Of a DNA stretch of 35,825 bases, positions 27,096 through 33,979 are shown piece after piece. Each line of letters starts with the position of its first letter. The stretch's first letter is position 1. Made by a program: the position numbers and the translations under genes. The notes beneath the pieces are model-generated. The model saw only the letters and a list, made by a program, of their open reading frames with translations, was not told the DNA's origin and made no database searches. Location: the NCBI GenBank assembly GCA_016931895.1, contig JAFGDY010000289.1, forward strand, positions 1-35,825, given 5' to 3'. This DNA is from Anaerolineae bacterium (GTDB taxonomy: Bacteria > Chloroflexota > Anaerolineae > 4572-78 > J111).

Positions 27096-28094
27096 TTATT
27101 TCATTTGTTTAAAGACCAGCACGGTTCGGCCTAAACTTACTTCGTCGTTATCTTGCAGCACTTGTTTGGAAACATCTGCTCCATTTACTTTGGTGCCATT
27201 GGCCGTAGCCAGGTCAAACAGGGTAAATACATCTTGGTTATCTTGGCCTTTACTTTGGCGGATTTTAACGTGTTGGCGCGAAATGGCCGTGTCGTCTAAA
27301 ACAATATCGCAGTTACTTGGGTCCCGGCCAATGGTGGTTGCTTCAGGGCTGAGATGGTACAATTTACCGGCGCGGGAGCCTTCTTTCACCACAAACCAGG
27401 CGTTCACCGTAGTGGGGACAGCGTTGAGTAGTTCTGTTTTGGGAGGCGCGCTTCCTACCTGCCCCACCAGGCCAGGTCCCGCCATTCCCCCGCCGCCCAT
27501 ACCAATTTGTTCTGTAACCGGGTGGGACATTTGGGCCGTGGGGTCAACCGGAAACGAACCAGGAACCTGGGGGGTAGGTGGGGAAAAGTCTACCTGGGGT
27601 TGAGTGGGAGGATACGCGCCCATAGTTGGCTCCATCCCGCCATAAAACGGCGCGGGCGAAGCAACCGACACCGCTTGACGGGCGCTTTGAAAATAGCCAA
27701 TAACGCTAATAATGCTGCCCACCAAACCGGCCAGGCTCAAATACAAAAACCACTCCAGATTTTGATAGTCAACGCCTATCTCTTCGGTTAAGCCTAACTG
27801 CGCGGCAATGGTCTCAAAGGCCTGGGTTATGTTTTCACCAAATTGTTCAGAAAACTCGGCCCGTCCTTCCAGATAACTTTGCAAGAGTTGCTTATCTTCT
27901 TCTTGAAAATGCAAAGTGGTCCAGGCGGCCGGCAGGGTCAAGGCCAGGCTCACCAAACCTATGGCCAACCAGAGGCTGGCTTGAATATTCTGTTGGCGGG
28001 CCGCATACCAGATATAACCCGTTACAATCAACACAATGGCCGGCACAACCAGGGCCACGTAGTTGAGATACCAGAGTTCAATTATTTTTTCCAT
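27096..28094 (-). CDS. Membrane GarA-like FHA protein
   Basis: 332 residues. Three membrane segments (about 12-30, 40-58, 116-135), with a charged helical stretch between the second and third (62-112), then a Pro/Gly-rich linker and a C-terminal FHA (about 232-330) with canonical IGRDPSNCD, ISRQH and ANGTKVNG, so phospho-Thr binding looks intact. Linker motifs: VTEQIG (Thr194) and PKTELL (Thr220); Thr220 is 36 residues before the FHA Gly. The N-terminal 75 residues align closely with those of 28703-29608 (IELWYLN start, LPAAWT), showing gene duplication. AAAGGAGT precedes ATG at 28094. The 113-base gap upstream contains no feature I can support. Confidence 0.91.
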   Translation of the reverse strand: MEKIIELWYLNYVALVVPAIVLIVTGYIWYAARQQNIQASLWLAIGLVSLALTLPAAWTTLHFQEEDKQLLQSYLEGRAEFSEQFGENITQAFETIAAQLGLTEEIGVDYQNLEWFLYLSLAGLVGSIISVIGYFQSARQAVSVASPAPFYGGMEPTMGAYPPTQPQVDFSPPTPQVPGSFPVDPTAQMSHPVTEQIGMGGGGMAGPGLVGQVGSAPPKTELLNAVPTTVNAWFVVKEGSRAGKLYHLSPEATTIGRDPSNCDIVLDDTAISRQHVKIRQSKGQDNQDVFTLFDLATANGTKVNGADVSKQVLQDNDEVSLGRTVLVFKQMK

Positions 28095-28207
28095 AGTCCA
28101 ATTACTCCTTTAGAAAACGGTGAATTTTTACCGGTCATCCTAACCTTCGCTGAATCACTGAGTCGCGCGGTTTTAATTTGTGACCACGCTATGAATAATA
28201 ATTTTGC

Positions 28208-28681
28208 TTAATCAACTTTTTTGAATACAAGAACGGTCCGACCAATTTCTATTCGGTCTCCATCCTTGAGGGGGTGTTTAACCACTTCTTCCCCGTTAAG
28301 TTTGGTGCCATTTGGGGTTGCCAGGTCATGGAGAACAAATTCCTGCTCGCCTTCAGAATTTTTTAAGACCCGTATCTTGACATGCTGGCGCGAGATAGCC
28401 GAGTCATCCAGAATAACGTCACAGTCAGTGTCGCGGCCAATGGTGGTATCATCTGGATTGAGATGATAAATCTTACCGGCTCGCATGCCTTCCCGGATCA
28501 CCACCCAGGCAAAAGTGGGCGGGGTAGTATCTAGTAGTTCTGTTTTAGCCTGGGGACCGGCCATGCCTGCCGGCCCATAACCGGCCTGCTGACCAGCCTG
28601 CCCCATTTGTTCGGTGGGCCGATAACCGCCCGGTTCCGCACCCGGCCATTGCGTGGTTGGATTTTCATAATCTTGACTCAT
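28208..28681 (-). CDS. Soluble GarA-like FHA protein
   Basis: 157 residues, no membrane helix. An N-terminal Gly/Gln/Pro-rich tail of about 55 residues carries PTEQMG (Thr23) and AKTELL (Thr47); the FHA domain (about 57-155) has IGRDTDCD, ISRQH and PNGTKLNG, the full phospho-Thr pocket. Length, order and the strand pattern WVVIREGMRAGKIYHL resemble actinobacterial GarA/OdhI (about 140-160 residues), where a kinase phosphorylates a tail Thr and the FHA then binds it, releasing target enzymes. I infer the same switch but not the same targets; nothing of central metabolism is encoded nearby. AAGGAG precedes ATG at 28681. Confidence 0.91.
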   Translation of the reverse strand: MSQDYENPTTQWPGAEPGGYRPTEQMGQAGQQAGYGPAGMAGPQAKTELLDTTPPTFAWVVIREGMRAGKIYHLNPDDTTIGRDTDCDVILDDSAISRQHVKIRVLKNSEGEQEFVLHDLATPNGTKLNGEEVVKHPLKDGDRIEIGRTVLVFKKVD

Positions 28682-28702
28682 CAGTTTCTCTCCTTAATCT
28701 CA

Positions 28703-29608
28703 TCAACGCACTTCTTTAAAGGTAAATGTCATCGCGCCCAGGCGAATTTCGTCTCCATCTTCCAGCCGCTGGCGTTGAATGCGCTGGTTATTGAGAAAAG
28801 TGCCGTTAGTGCTGGCCAGGTCGTACAACCAGAAGGTATTATGTTCCGGCCTGATTTTGGCGTGTTGTCCAGAAACAGACTCGTGGTCCAAAACCACCTG
28901 GCACCGGCCGTCGCGGCCAATAACCGATTCGCCTGTGCCAATAGGATAGCTCTTCCCCTGGCGCGACCCGCTCCGAACGACCAACCAGGCCACTACCTGG
29001 GCCGGTTCTGCCATAAGTTTGGTGCGTTCTAAAGGGGGAGAACCACTTTTAGCCGCAGATGGTATAGATGGCGGGACTGTAGCGGTTGGCGCCGGAGGCG
29101 TTACCGGCGGGGGGGGCTGTTGGGGATATGTTGGCGGCATTTGATATGTTTGCGGATAGTCTGTGGGCGGCGGAGAAACCACAAAAGAAGCCGACGCGCT
29201 ACGATAATATCCGGCTCCGGCAATGACGCTGCCCACAAAACCGGCAATGCTTAAATAAATAAACATTTCCAGATTGTCATAATTGATATTGGTTGTTTGG
29301 GTCAGCCCCATCTGTTGGGCCAGGGCTTCAAGCACTCTGGTGACATCTTCGCCAATAAGCTGTTGGGAGGTTCTCACCTGATCCAGATAGGCCTGTAAAA
29401 GTTCTTTCTCAACCTGATCCATATTCAGCGCAGTCCAGGCCGCCGGCAGAGTTGCGGCCAGGCTGACCACGCCGACAATCAGCCAGTTGGTGGCCGGCAC
29501 GGCTTTTTGATTGGCGTCGTACCAAATATATCCGGCCACGGCCAGGGCAATTACCGGTACAATGATCGCCACACTGTTTAGATACCAAAGCTCAATCAAG
29601 TTTTCCAT
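28703..29608 (-). CDS. Membrane GarA-like FHA protein
   Basis: 301 residues from the chosen start. N-terminal membrane segments (about 12-29, 40-58, 116-134), a long Pro-rich cytoplasmic linker (about 140-190) and a C-terminal FHA with IGRDGRCQ, SGQH (Arg of the loop replaced) and TNGTFLNN. LERTKLM (Thr196) lies 35 residues before the FHA Gly, matching the Thr motif of four neighbours. An in-frame ATG six bases earlier (29614) is only three bases from its AGGAG; the second ATG (29608) is nine bases away and gives MENLIELWYLN, matching the paralogue's MEKIIELWYLN, so I use it. Directly follows the FHA-kinase-FHA gene. Confidence 0.91.
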   Translation of the reverse strand: MENLIELWYLNSVAIIVPVIALAVAGYIWYDANQKAVPATNWLIVGVVSLAATLPAAWTALNMDQVEKELLQAYLDQVRTSQQLIGEDVTRVLEALAQQMGLTQTTNINYDNLEMFIYLSIAGFVGSVIAGAGYYRSASASFVVSPPPTDYPQTYQMPPTYPQQPPPPVTPPAPTATVPPSIPSAAKSGSPPLERTKLMAEPAQVVAWLVVRSGSRQGKSYPIGTGESVIGRDGRCQVVLDHESVSGQHAKIRPEHNTFWLYDLASTNGTFLNNQRIQRQRLEDGDEIRLGAMTFTFKEVR

Positions 29609-29632
29609 AATCATTATCTCCTGGGTTAATTA

Positions 29633-31267
29633 TTATTTAACTTCAAACCGCAATAAGGCATTGCCAATTTGAATCTGGTCGCCATGTTGTAAAATAGCCA
29701 TCTGGTCAATTCTGACCCCGTTCAAAAACGTGCCGTTAACAGATATATCTTTCAGCCAGTAACGACCTTCATGATTTTCAACCTGAGCATGCGTGCGTGA
29801 AATGAGATGGTCGTTTGGCTCAATATCGCGACGGTGTAGTTCAACGATTGTGGTATTAAGCCGAATAGTTCGGCCGTTGTGGAGAACCACCAATTGGGCT
29901 TGCTGTGTTGGTTTCCAAAAAAGGCTGTCATCAATGTGGCTGGTCACTTGAGGGGTATAGCCAATCGCCCCGGCCAATTCCAGCGCGGTCTGGAAACGAC
30001 GATTTTTGTCTTTCTCCAGGCAACGCAGGGTGGCTTTTTCTAAATGAGCCGGGATCTGAGCATTGAGTTTGCCGGGCGGGGTGGGCGCCTGGGTAACGTG
30101 ATAATGAACTATCTGCAAAGTATCTTGGCTAAAAAATGGCACATAGCCGGTCAACAATTCATACAGCACTACGCCTAACGAGTAAATATCGCTCCGCCCG
30201 TCAACCTGATGGCCTTTGGCCTGTTCATAAGATAAATACAAAGGCGTGCCCACAATCATGCCGTCGGCGGTGTGGGTAGTTTGAGACGTGATGCGGGCAA
30301 TACCAAAGTCAATCAATTTCACCTGGCCTTGGGTATTGAGCATAATATTTTCTGGCTTAATATCCCGGTGATAAATACCCAATTTGTGGGCGTATTGCAG
30401 GGCCTCACAAGTTTGACCCACAATGGATACCACTTTATCAAAGGGCAACCGGCCTTGAGCCATCCGCGCGCGCAGGGTAGGGCCATCCACATATTCCATA
30501 ATCAGATAAAGTTTGTTGTCAGGGGTAACGCCGCCGCCATAAATCCGGGCAATATGGGGATGGCGTAGGGTTTGTCCGTATCTGATTTCCCCCTGAAACT
30601 TTTGGCGTAAATATGGATCAGGCCGAACCAGAAATTTAATGGCCACTGTCTCTCCCTTTTGGTCTTGCGCTTTGACTACTTGGGCCGCCCCACCGCCGCC
30701 CAAGTTTTGCAACCTTTGATAATTTTGTAGATTAATATCTTTAGAATCAGAAGGCGCAGATACCGGTTGTGAGAGGGTCTGAGGCGGTGGGGAAGGGGCT
30801 GGCGTAACCACGCTGCGGTTATCTTGAAAAGCAAAAATGGTCGGCCCGATCTGAATTTGATCCCCCGACTTTAGATAATGTTGGGCAACCCGTTCTCCAT
30901 TAACCCAGGTGCCGTTGACACTCCCCCGGTCATACAGAACCCAACGGTTGGTATGATCTAACGTAATCTGAGCATGGTTTCTTGAAACCAGATCGTTGTG
31001 TATTGTTAAATTATTTTCCTGGCCCCGGCCAATGGACAACGGTTTTTGTTGAGCCTGGGCAGGATTAATGGAAATTCGTCGTCCCTGATATTCTCCCTTA
31101 AGACCACTTAATTCCACTAAATGATTTGCAGGAAAAGATGTGGCTCCAGACTGTTTTCCGGGAAAAGATGTGACCACAGGTTGTTTGCCAGGGGGAGACT
31201 TTACAATAAAAAAAACAACCACCACAACAACGACCAAAATAATGACTAAAAAGGTTAGACCATCCAT
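29633..31267 (-). CDS. Membrane-tethered FHA-kinase-FHA Ser/Thr protein kinase
   Basis: 544 residues. A single N-terminal membrane helix (about 5-23) with no outer domain tethers FHA-1 (about 77-148; IGRGQEN, VSRNH, VNGTWVNG), a kinase (about 183-437) and FHA-2 (about 448-544; ISRTH, VNGTFLNG, but HRRD where GR is usual). Kinase motifs: LGGGGAAQVV, VAIK (Lys211), YHRDIKPEN (Asp302), DFG at 320-322; the APE region reads SYE, so that structural motif is altered while catalytic residues remain. With FHA domains on both sides it can read phospho-Thr marks and write new ones, a design fit for signal relay. The start lacks an obvious Shine-Dalgarno. It is the first kinase of the leftward block, 30 bases after the HTH gene. 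Confidence 0.94.
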   Translation of the reverse strand: MDGLTFLVIILVVVVVVVFFIVKSPPGKQPVVTSFPGKQSGATSFPANHLVELSGLKGEYQGRRISINPAQAQQKPLSIGRGQENNLTIHNDLVSRNHAQITLDHTNRWVLYDRGSVNGTWVNGERVAQHYLKSGDQIQIGPTIFAFQDNRSVVTPAPSPPPQTLSQPVSAPSDSKDINLQNYQRLQNLGGGGAAQVVKAQDQKGETVAIKFLVRPDPYLRQKFQGEIRYGQTLRHPHIARIYGGGVTPDNKLYLIMEYVDGPTLRARMAQGRLPFDKVVSIVGQTCEALQYAHKLGIYHRDIKPENIMLNTQGQVKLIDFGIARITSQTTHTADGMIVGTPLYLSYEQAKGHQVDGRSDIYSLGVVLYELLTGYVPFFSQDTLQIVHYHVTQAPTPPGKLNAQIPAHLEKATLRCLEKDKNRRFQTALELAGAIGYTPQVTSHIDDSLFWKPTQQAQLVVLHNGRTIRLNTTIVELHRRDIEPNDHLISRTHAQVENHEGRYWLKDISVNGTFLNGVRIDQMAILQHGDQIQIGNALLRFEVK

Positions 31268-31297
31268 ATTTTAATTCAATACCCCGCCAAATAATGG

Positions 31298-31561
31298 TTA
31301 GCAACTATCTTTAAGTTTGATATCGGCAACAGGCTGCTGTGATTCCGGTTTAGCCGCCTGGAACCTTTCGTTTTCACTCTCTTTACCATCCTCTTCGCCA
31401 ATTTCCTCTCCAATCAACTCCTCCACCCTTGATCGGTGGATACGCCATCCCCGTCCAACCTTAAACGCCGGTAGTTTTCCCTGATTACACCAGCGCCACA
31501 CCGTAGTCCGGCTTACTTTTAAGTAGTCTGCGACTTCTTGCACCGTCAAAATCTTATCCAC
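31298..31561 (-). CDS. Excisionase/MerR-type HTH DNA-binding protein
   Basis: 87 residues. Residues 5-50 form a typical helix-turn-helix of the excisionase family: LTVQEVADYLKVS, then TTVWRWCNQGKLPAF and KVGRGWRIHRS. The C-terminal third is acidic then polar (GEEIGEEDGKESENE) and looks disordered. Start is GTG at 31561 with AGGGGG seven to eight bases upstream. Although this family includes phage excisionases, no integrase or phage gene is nearby; the position at the head of a 30-kb co-directional block suggests a transcription regulator of that block, or an adaptor modified by its kinases (inference). A 134-base gap upstream should hold its promoter, but I see no convincing -35/-10 pair. Confidence 0.88.
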   Translation of the reverse strand: MDKILTVQEVADYLKVSRTTVWRWCNQGKLPAFKVGRGWRIHRSRVEELIGEEIGEEDGKESENERFQAAKPESQQPVADIKLKDSC

Positions 31562-31695
31562 AAATAGTCCCCCTGCTTTGTTGCATTAACCAACACCACC
31601 AAATAATATTCGCCAAGAAATTCACAAATATGCATAACCTAACATAGTTTAACTTCAGCGGCAATAGATTTTCTGCCAAAAAACTGCCGGCTTTG

Positions 31696-32394
31696 TTAGT
31701 GTAGGTCAACCAGGTATTGCGCCACAGTGTGAATCGCCACTCTCAATTCACGATAGTATTGGCGTTCACTGATTGATAATCTCAAGGCAATATTTGAGGG
31801 GTTCATTTTTTCGTAGTAGGTCAGCGTCAAAATATCATGGCGTAACTGCCACCGCGACCAAGTGGCCTGGTCGGCAAAAAGTTTTACCGACTCAATAGCC
31901 TGGGTTAGAATTTGTTGCAGGCTTGAGCCATCCAAATAAATTTGCCAGGTTTCAGCCATTAATTTGGCCAATGCACTTCTCTCTAAATAACGCGTGTTAT
32001 CCAAATAACGAAGCGCGTTACGGACAATTTTTTCTATTTTCTGTTGCTGCCGGATAAAAAAGAGTTGGGTCAATTGCTCTAAATCTTCTTGTAGACTCAT
32101 CTCTTTTATTTTTTCCACGCAGCGAGGCGGAAATAGATCATCAATATTTATCTGATCAACATAAATATTTACCCATGCCGCCTTATGAACTTGATATTGC
32201 CTGGAAAGCAAAAAATCAACCGGACATTGTGACCTTTTCGTACCGGGTAGGGAGGCGGGAGAGGTTTCTGACGCATCCGTTCCATTTTTCACATGCTCAG
32301 AAGGCGTTTGGAGAGCTTGCAGTTGCTTCCGGTACTGAAAAATCAATTTGATGAGTTCTGTTTTAGGCAAGCTTTTTAGTTGATGAGCATCCAT
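31696..32394 (-). CDS. Helical protein with C-terminal HTH, unknown function
   Basis: 232 residues, mostly helical by pattern, no membrane segment. The N-terminus has a short helix (LPKTELIKLIFQYRKQL), then a variable Ser/Thr-rich linker (36-55), a central helical domain (60-175) and a C-terminal segment (about 180-228; NPSNIALRLSISERQYYREL) that looks like a sigma-region-4 or LuxR-like HTH. The same kind of HTH occurs in the NB-ARC protein at 33980-35392 (VANWLNVGESTAYRKQ). Starts 6 bases after the stop of the upstream DJ-1-like gene, so it is the last gene of that operon; no clear ribosome-binding site precedes ATG at 32394. Probably a DNA-binding regulator; not identified further. Confidence 0.82.
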   Translation of the reverse strand: MDAHQLKSLPKTELIKLIFQYRKQLQALQTPSEHVKNGTDASETSPASLPGTKRSQCPVDFLLSRQYQVHKAAWVNIYVDQINIDDLFPPRCVEKIKEMSLQEDLEQLTQLFFIRQQQKIEKIVRNALRYLDNTRYLERSALAKLMAETWQIYLDGSSLQQILTQAIESVKLFADQATWSRWQLRHDILTLTYYEKMNPSNIALRLSISERQYYRELRVAIHTVAQYLVDLH

Positions 32395-32400
32395 ATTTTT

Positions 32401-32865
32401 CTAGCCAATTACCGATAATGACCGGGCCACCTGACGGGCAAATTCCACCAAATCTCTCTTGTCCGGGTAGATCACCAGCTTGTCAAACACGTTCCCTAAT
32501 CCCAAATCAGTTATTTCAGTTTCAGGTAAAGGCCCAACCACAAACCTGGCATTATTGACGCAAGCTCGTTCGCAAAAATCGGGCCAGGCGGGAATATCCC
32601 TGAGTTGTGAAGTTCCTGATGACGCACAGGGAATAATCAGGCAGATAGCGTTGTCGGCCAGGGGCAATGCCTGCTCCAGGGTTAAATCGGGCACTAACAC
32701 CAACCCTTGCGCCCCGCACAATCGCTGGGGGCTTAAACCAATCACTTTGACCCTTAAGCCAGCCTTGCGCATTTCGGTAACAAAAATAATAGCCGTTGTT
32801 TCTTCAAATTTATCTCCCCACAACACAAAAATATAATCCTGAGTTTTGATAGTTGATTTTTTCAT
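32401..32865 (-). CDS. DJ-1/PfpI-like protein lacking the nucleophile Cys (copy B)
   Basis: 154 residues from ATG at 32865, which sits five bases after the response-regulator stop; a TTG 12 bases earlier is the only other option. The sequence has the DJ-1/PfpI layout: strand YIFVLWGDKFEE with the conserved Glu (21/22), then MRKAGLRVKVIGLSPQ, GAQGLVLVPDLTLEQAL and ICLIIPCASSG. Where active members have the nucleophile elbow (AICAG type) this one reads FVVGPLPE, with no Cys, so it is probably a pseudoenzyme used for binding or signalling. Close paralogue of 33264-33704. Co-transcribed with the response regulator and the HTH protein. Fold assignment is by pattern only. Confidence 0.78.
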   Translation of the reverse strand: MKKSTIKTQDYIFVLWGDKFEETTAIIFVTEMRKAGLRVKVIGLSPQRLCGAQGLVLVPDLTLEQALPLADNAICLIIPCASSGTSQLRDIPAWPDFCERACVNNARFVVGPLPETEITDLGLGNVFDKLVIYPDKRDLVEFARQVARSLSVIG

Positions 32866-32870
32866 TATTC

Positions 32871-33248
32871 TCAACAATACCCCAATACGTCATCAACAAC
32901 CTCTAATAACTGCATTGGCGAGAAGGGTTTTTTAAGATAATGGGTCAGGCCTAACTGTTTGAGATGACGTCTTATATCCGGTGGAGGATGGCCGCTGATG
33001 AGTACGATCCCGGTGCGGGGCCAACGTTTATAAACATTGTAGGCCAGTTCCAGGCCATTCATTCCGGGCAATTGATAATCAATAATAACCAGGTTAAATA
33101 ATTGTTGTTGCAACTCTATCAGCGCCTCCGGCCCGTCAATTGCCGTTGAAACTCTATAATCCGGCCTCAGCGTTTTAAAAATATGTTTTAACAACAACCG
33201 AATGGCAGGTTCATCATCTACTACCAGAATTTGCATATTGGTGTGCAT
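32871..33248 (-). CDS. Single-domain response regulator (CheY-like receiver)
   Basis: 125 residues from the chosen start, a bare receiver domain. Acidic pocket VVDDE (Asp11, Asp12), phospho-acceptor Asp57 in VIIDYQLPGMNG, switch Ser85 in LISGH, and Lys107 in KKPF: all residues for Asp phosphorylation are present. No output domain and no histidine kinase gene in the window, so the phosphate donor is encoded elsewhere. The frame is open to a GTG at 33263 directly after the previous stop; ATG at 33248 has AGGTG about 12 bases upstream and is preferred, though ATG at 33236 is also possible. It is flanked on both sides by DJ-1-like paralogues, suggesting that it interacts with them. Confidence 0.92.
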   Translation of the reverse strand: MHTNMQILVVDDEPAIRLLLKHIFKTLRPDYRVSTAIDGPEALIELQQQLFNLVIIDYQLPGMNGLELAYNVYKRWPRTGIVLISGHPPPDIRRHLKQLGLTHYLKKPFSPMQLLEVVDDVLGYC

Positions 33249-33263
33249 AATTTTCAGTTTCAC

Positions 33264-33704
33264 CTAAACAAAAGATCCGGCTAAATCCTGGACAAATTCC
33301 TGCAAATCTTCAATATTGGGATAAATAGTCACCTGTTCCGCCGCCGAAAAGGATCCTTCATCCAGATTGGTCTCATCCCCTGAGGCAAAAACAAATCTGG
33401 ACTGATTGGCCTGGGCCTGTTGTAAAAGTTCAGCCAAACGCGGATCATGCTGAAAGCGCTTCAATCCCGCCAAAGTTGTGGGAATAATCAAACAAGTTGT
33501 ATGAGGAGCCAAAGCCAGGGCCTCATCCAGGGTGAAATCGGGCTGTAAAATCAGGCCATGGGCGCCATTGATAGGTTGGGGCGTCAGGCCCACCACTTTC
33601 ACCCGCATTCCAACTTCACGCAGCATAGTTACAAAAATAGCTGTCGCTGCTTCATCAAATCGGTCTGCCCATAGTACAAAAACGTAGTGGTGAGATCTGT
33701 TCAT
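33264..33704 (-). CDS. DJ-1/PfpI-like protein lacking the nucleophile Cys (copy A)
   Basis: 146 residues from ATG at 33704, with GAGG upstream; a TTG at 33728 would add eight residues not shared with copy B. DJ-1/PfpI-like features: YVFVLWADRFDEAAT with the conserved Glu (18), MLREVGMRVKVVGLTPQ, GAHGLILQPDFTLDEAL, and TCLIIPTTLAG. At the nucleophile elbow it reads FVFASG (105-109), so the catalytic Cys is missing. Pairs with copy B on the other side of the response regulator; the two share most of the first 75 residues. It is the first gene of the leftward operon that diverges from the NB-ARC gene. A binding or sensing role is inferred from the lost Cys. Confidence 0.8.
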   Translation of the reverse strand: MNRSHHYVFVLWADRFDEAATAIFVTMLREVGMRVKVVGLTPQPINGAHGLILQPDFTLDEALALAPHTTCLIIPTTLAGLKRFQHDPRLAELLQQAQANQSRFVFASGDETNLDEGSFSAAEQVTIYPNIEDLQEFVQDLAGSFV

Positions 33705-33813
33705 AGAACTATCTACCTCAATTATCAATCAGCATATCCTAAAAATGCTATCATCATCTACCATCTACCTCTCATCTATCTCTCACTTTCCTCTCATTAG
33801 GCAATGCCGCACA

Positions 33814-33842
33814 TTGTTTTTACTCAGAGAGTGTGGTATGCT
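33814..33842 (+). promoter_or_regulatory. Candidate sigma-70-type promoter for the NB-ARC gene
   Basis: TTGTTT (33814-33819) and TATGCT (33837-33842) are separated by 17 bases. They match 3 of 6 and 4 of 6 consensus positions, so this is a moderate candidate. The -10 box overlaps the first unit of the 18-bp repeat array, which would place the whole array within the transcribed leader or just downstream of the start point. Confidence 0.35.
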
Positions 33843-33959
33843 AAAGTATCTCGATGATGCTCAGTATCCTGATGATGCTCAGTATCCTGATGATGCTCAG
33901 TATCCTGATGATGCTCAGTATCCTGATGATGCTCAGTATCCTGATGATGCTAAAATATC
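33838..33959. repeat. Tandem array of 18-bp repeats (seven core units)
   Basis: Five identical cores ATGCTCAGTATC start at 33857, 33875, 33893, 33911 and 33929, spaced exactly 18 bases apart by CTGATG spacers. Variant cores bracket them: ATGCTAAAGTATC at 33838 and ATGCTAAAATATC at 33947. With one base added, the core is an imperfect palindrome (GATGCT-C-AGTATC, 5 of 6 pairs). The 11-mer GAGAGTGTGGT occurs directly before the array (33827-33837) and again at the gene start (33971-33981). The array ends about 20 bases before the NB-ARC start codon. Because 18 is a multiple of three, one frame stays open and reads DDAQYP repeats; I regard that as incidental but cannot exclude a leader peptide. 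Confidence 0.92.
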
Positions 33960-33979
33960 CTGTGGTTTAGGAGAGTGTG

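Noticed and set aside
1-31267. Type VI secretion phospho-regulation module
   Set aside because: The kinase/phosphatase/FHA combination is similar, but no Tss, Hcp, VgrG or ClpV gene is present and the organism appears to be Chloroflexota.
31298-31561. Prophage or integrative element boundary
   Set aside because: Only the excisionase-like HTH would support it; there is no integrase, tRNA or direct-repeat attachment site in the window.
31562-31695. Promoter for the HTH/kinase block
   Set aside because: Several AT-rich hexamers (for example TATTAT) exist on the minus strand, but none has a good -35 at proper spacing.
31696-32394. KTELI at residues 11-15 of the HTH protein as another FHA-ligand motif
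   Set aside because: It resembles the KTELL motif but lies in a predicted helix of a protein without an FHA domain; probably chance.
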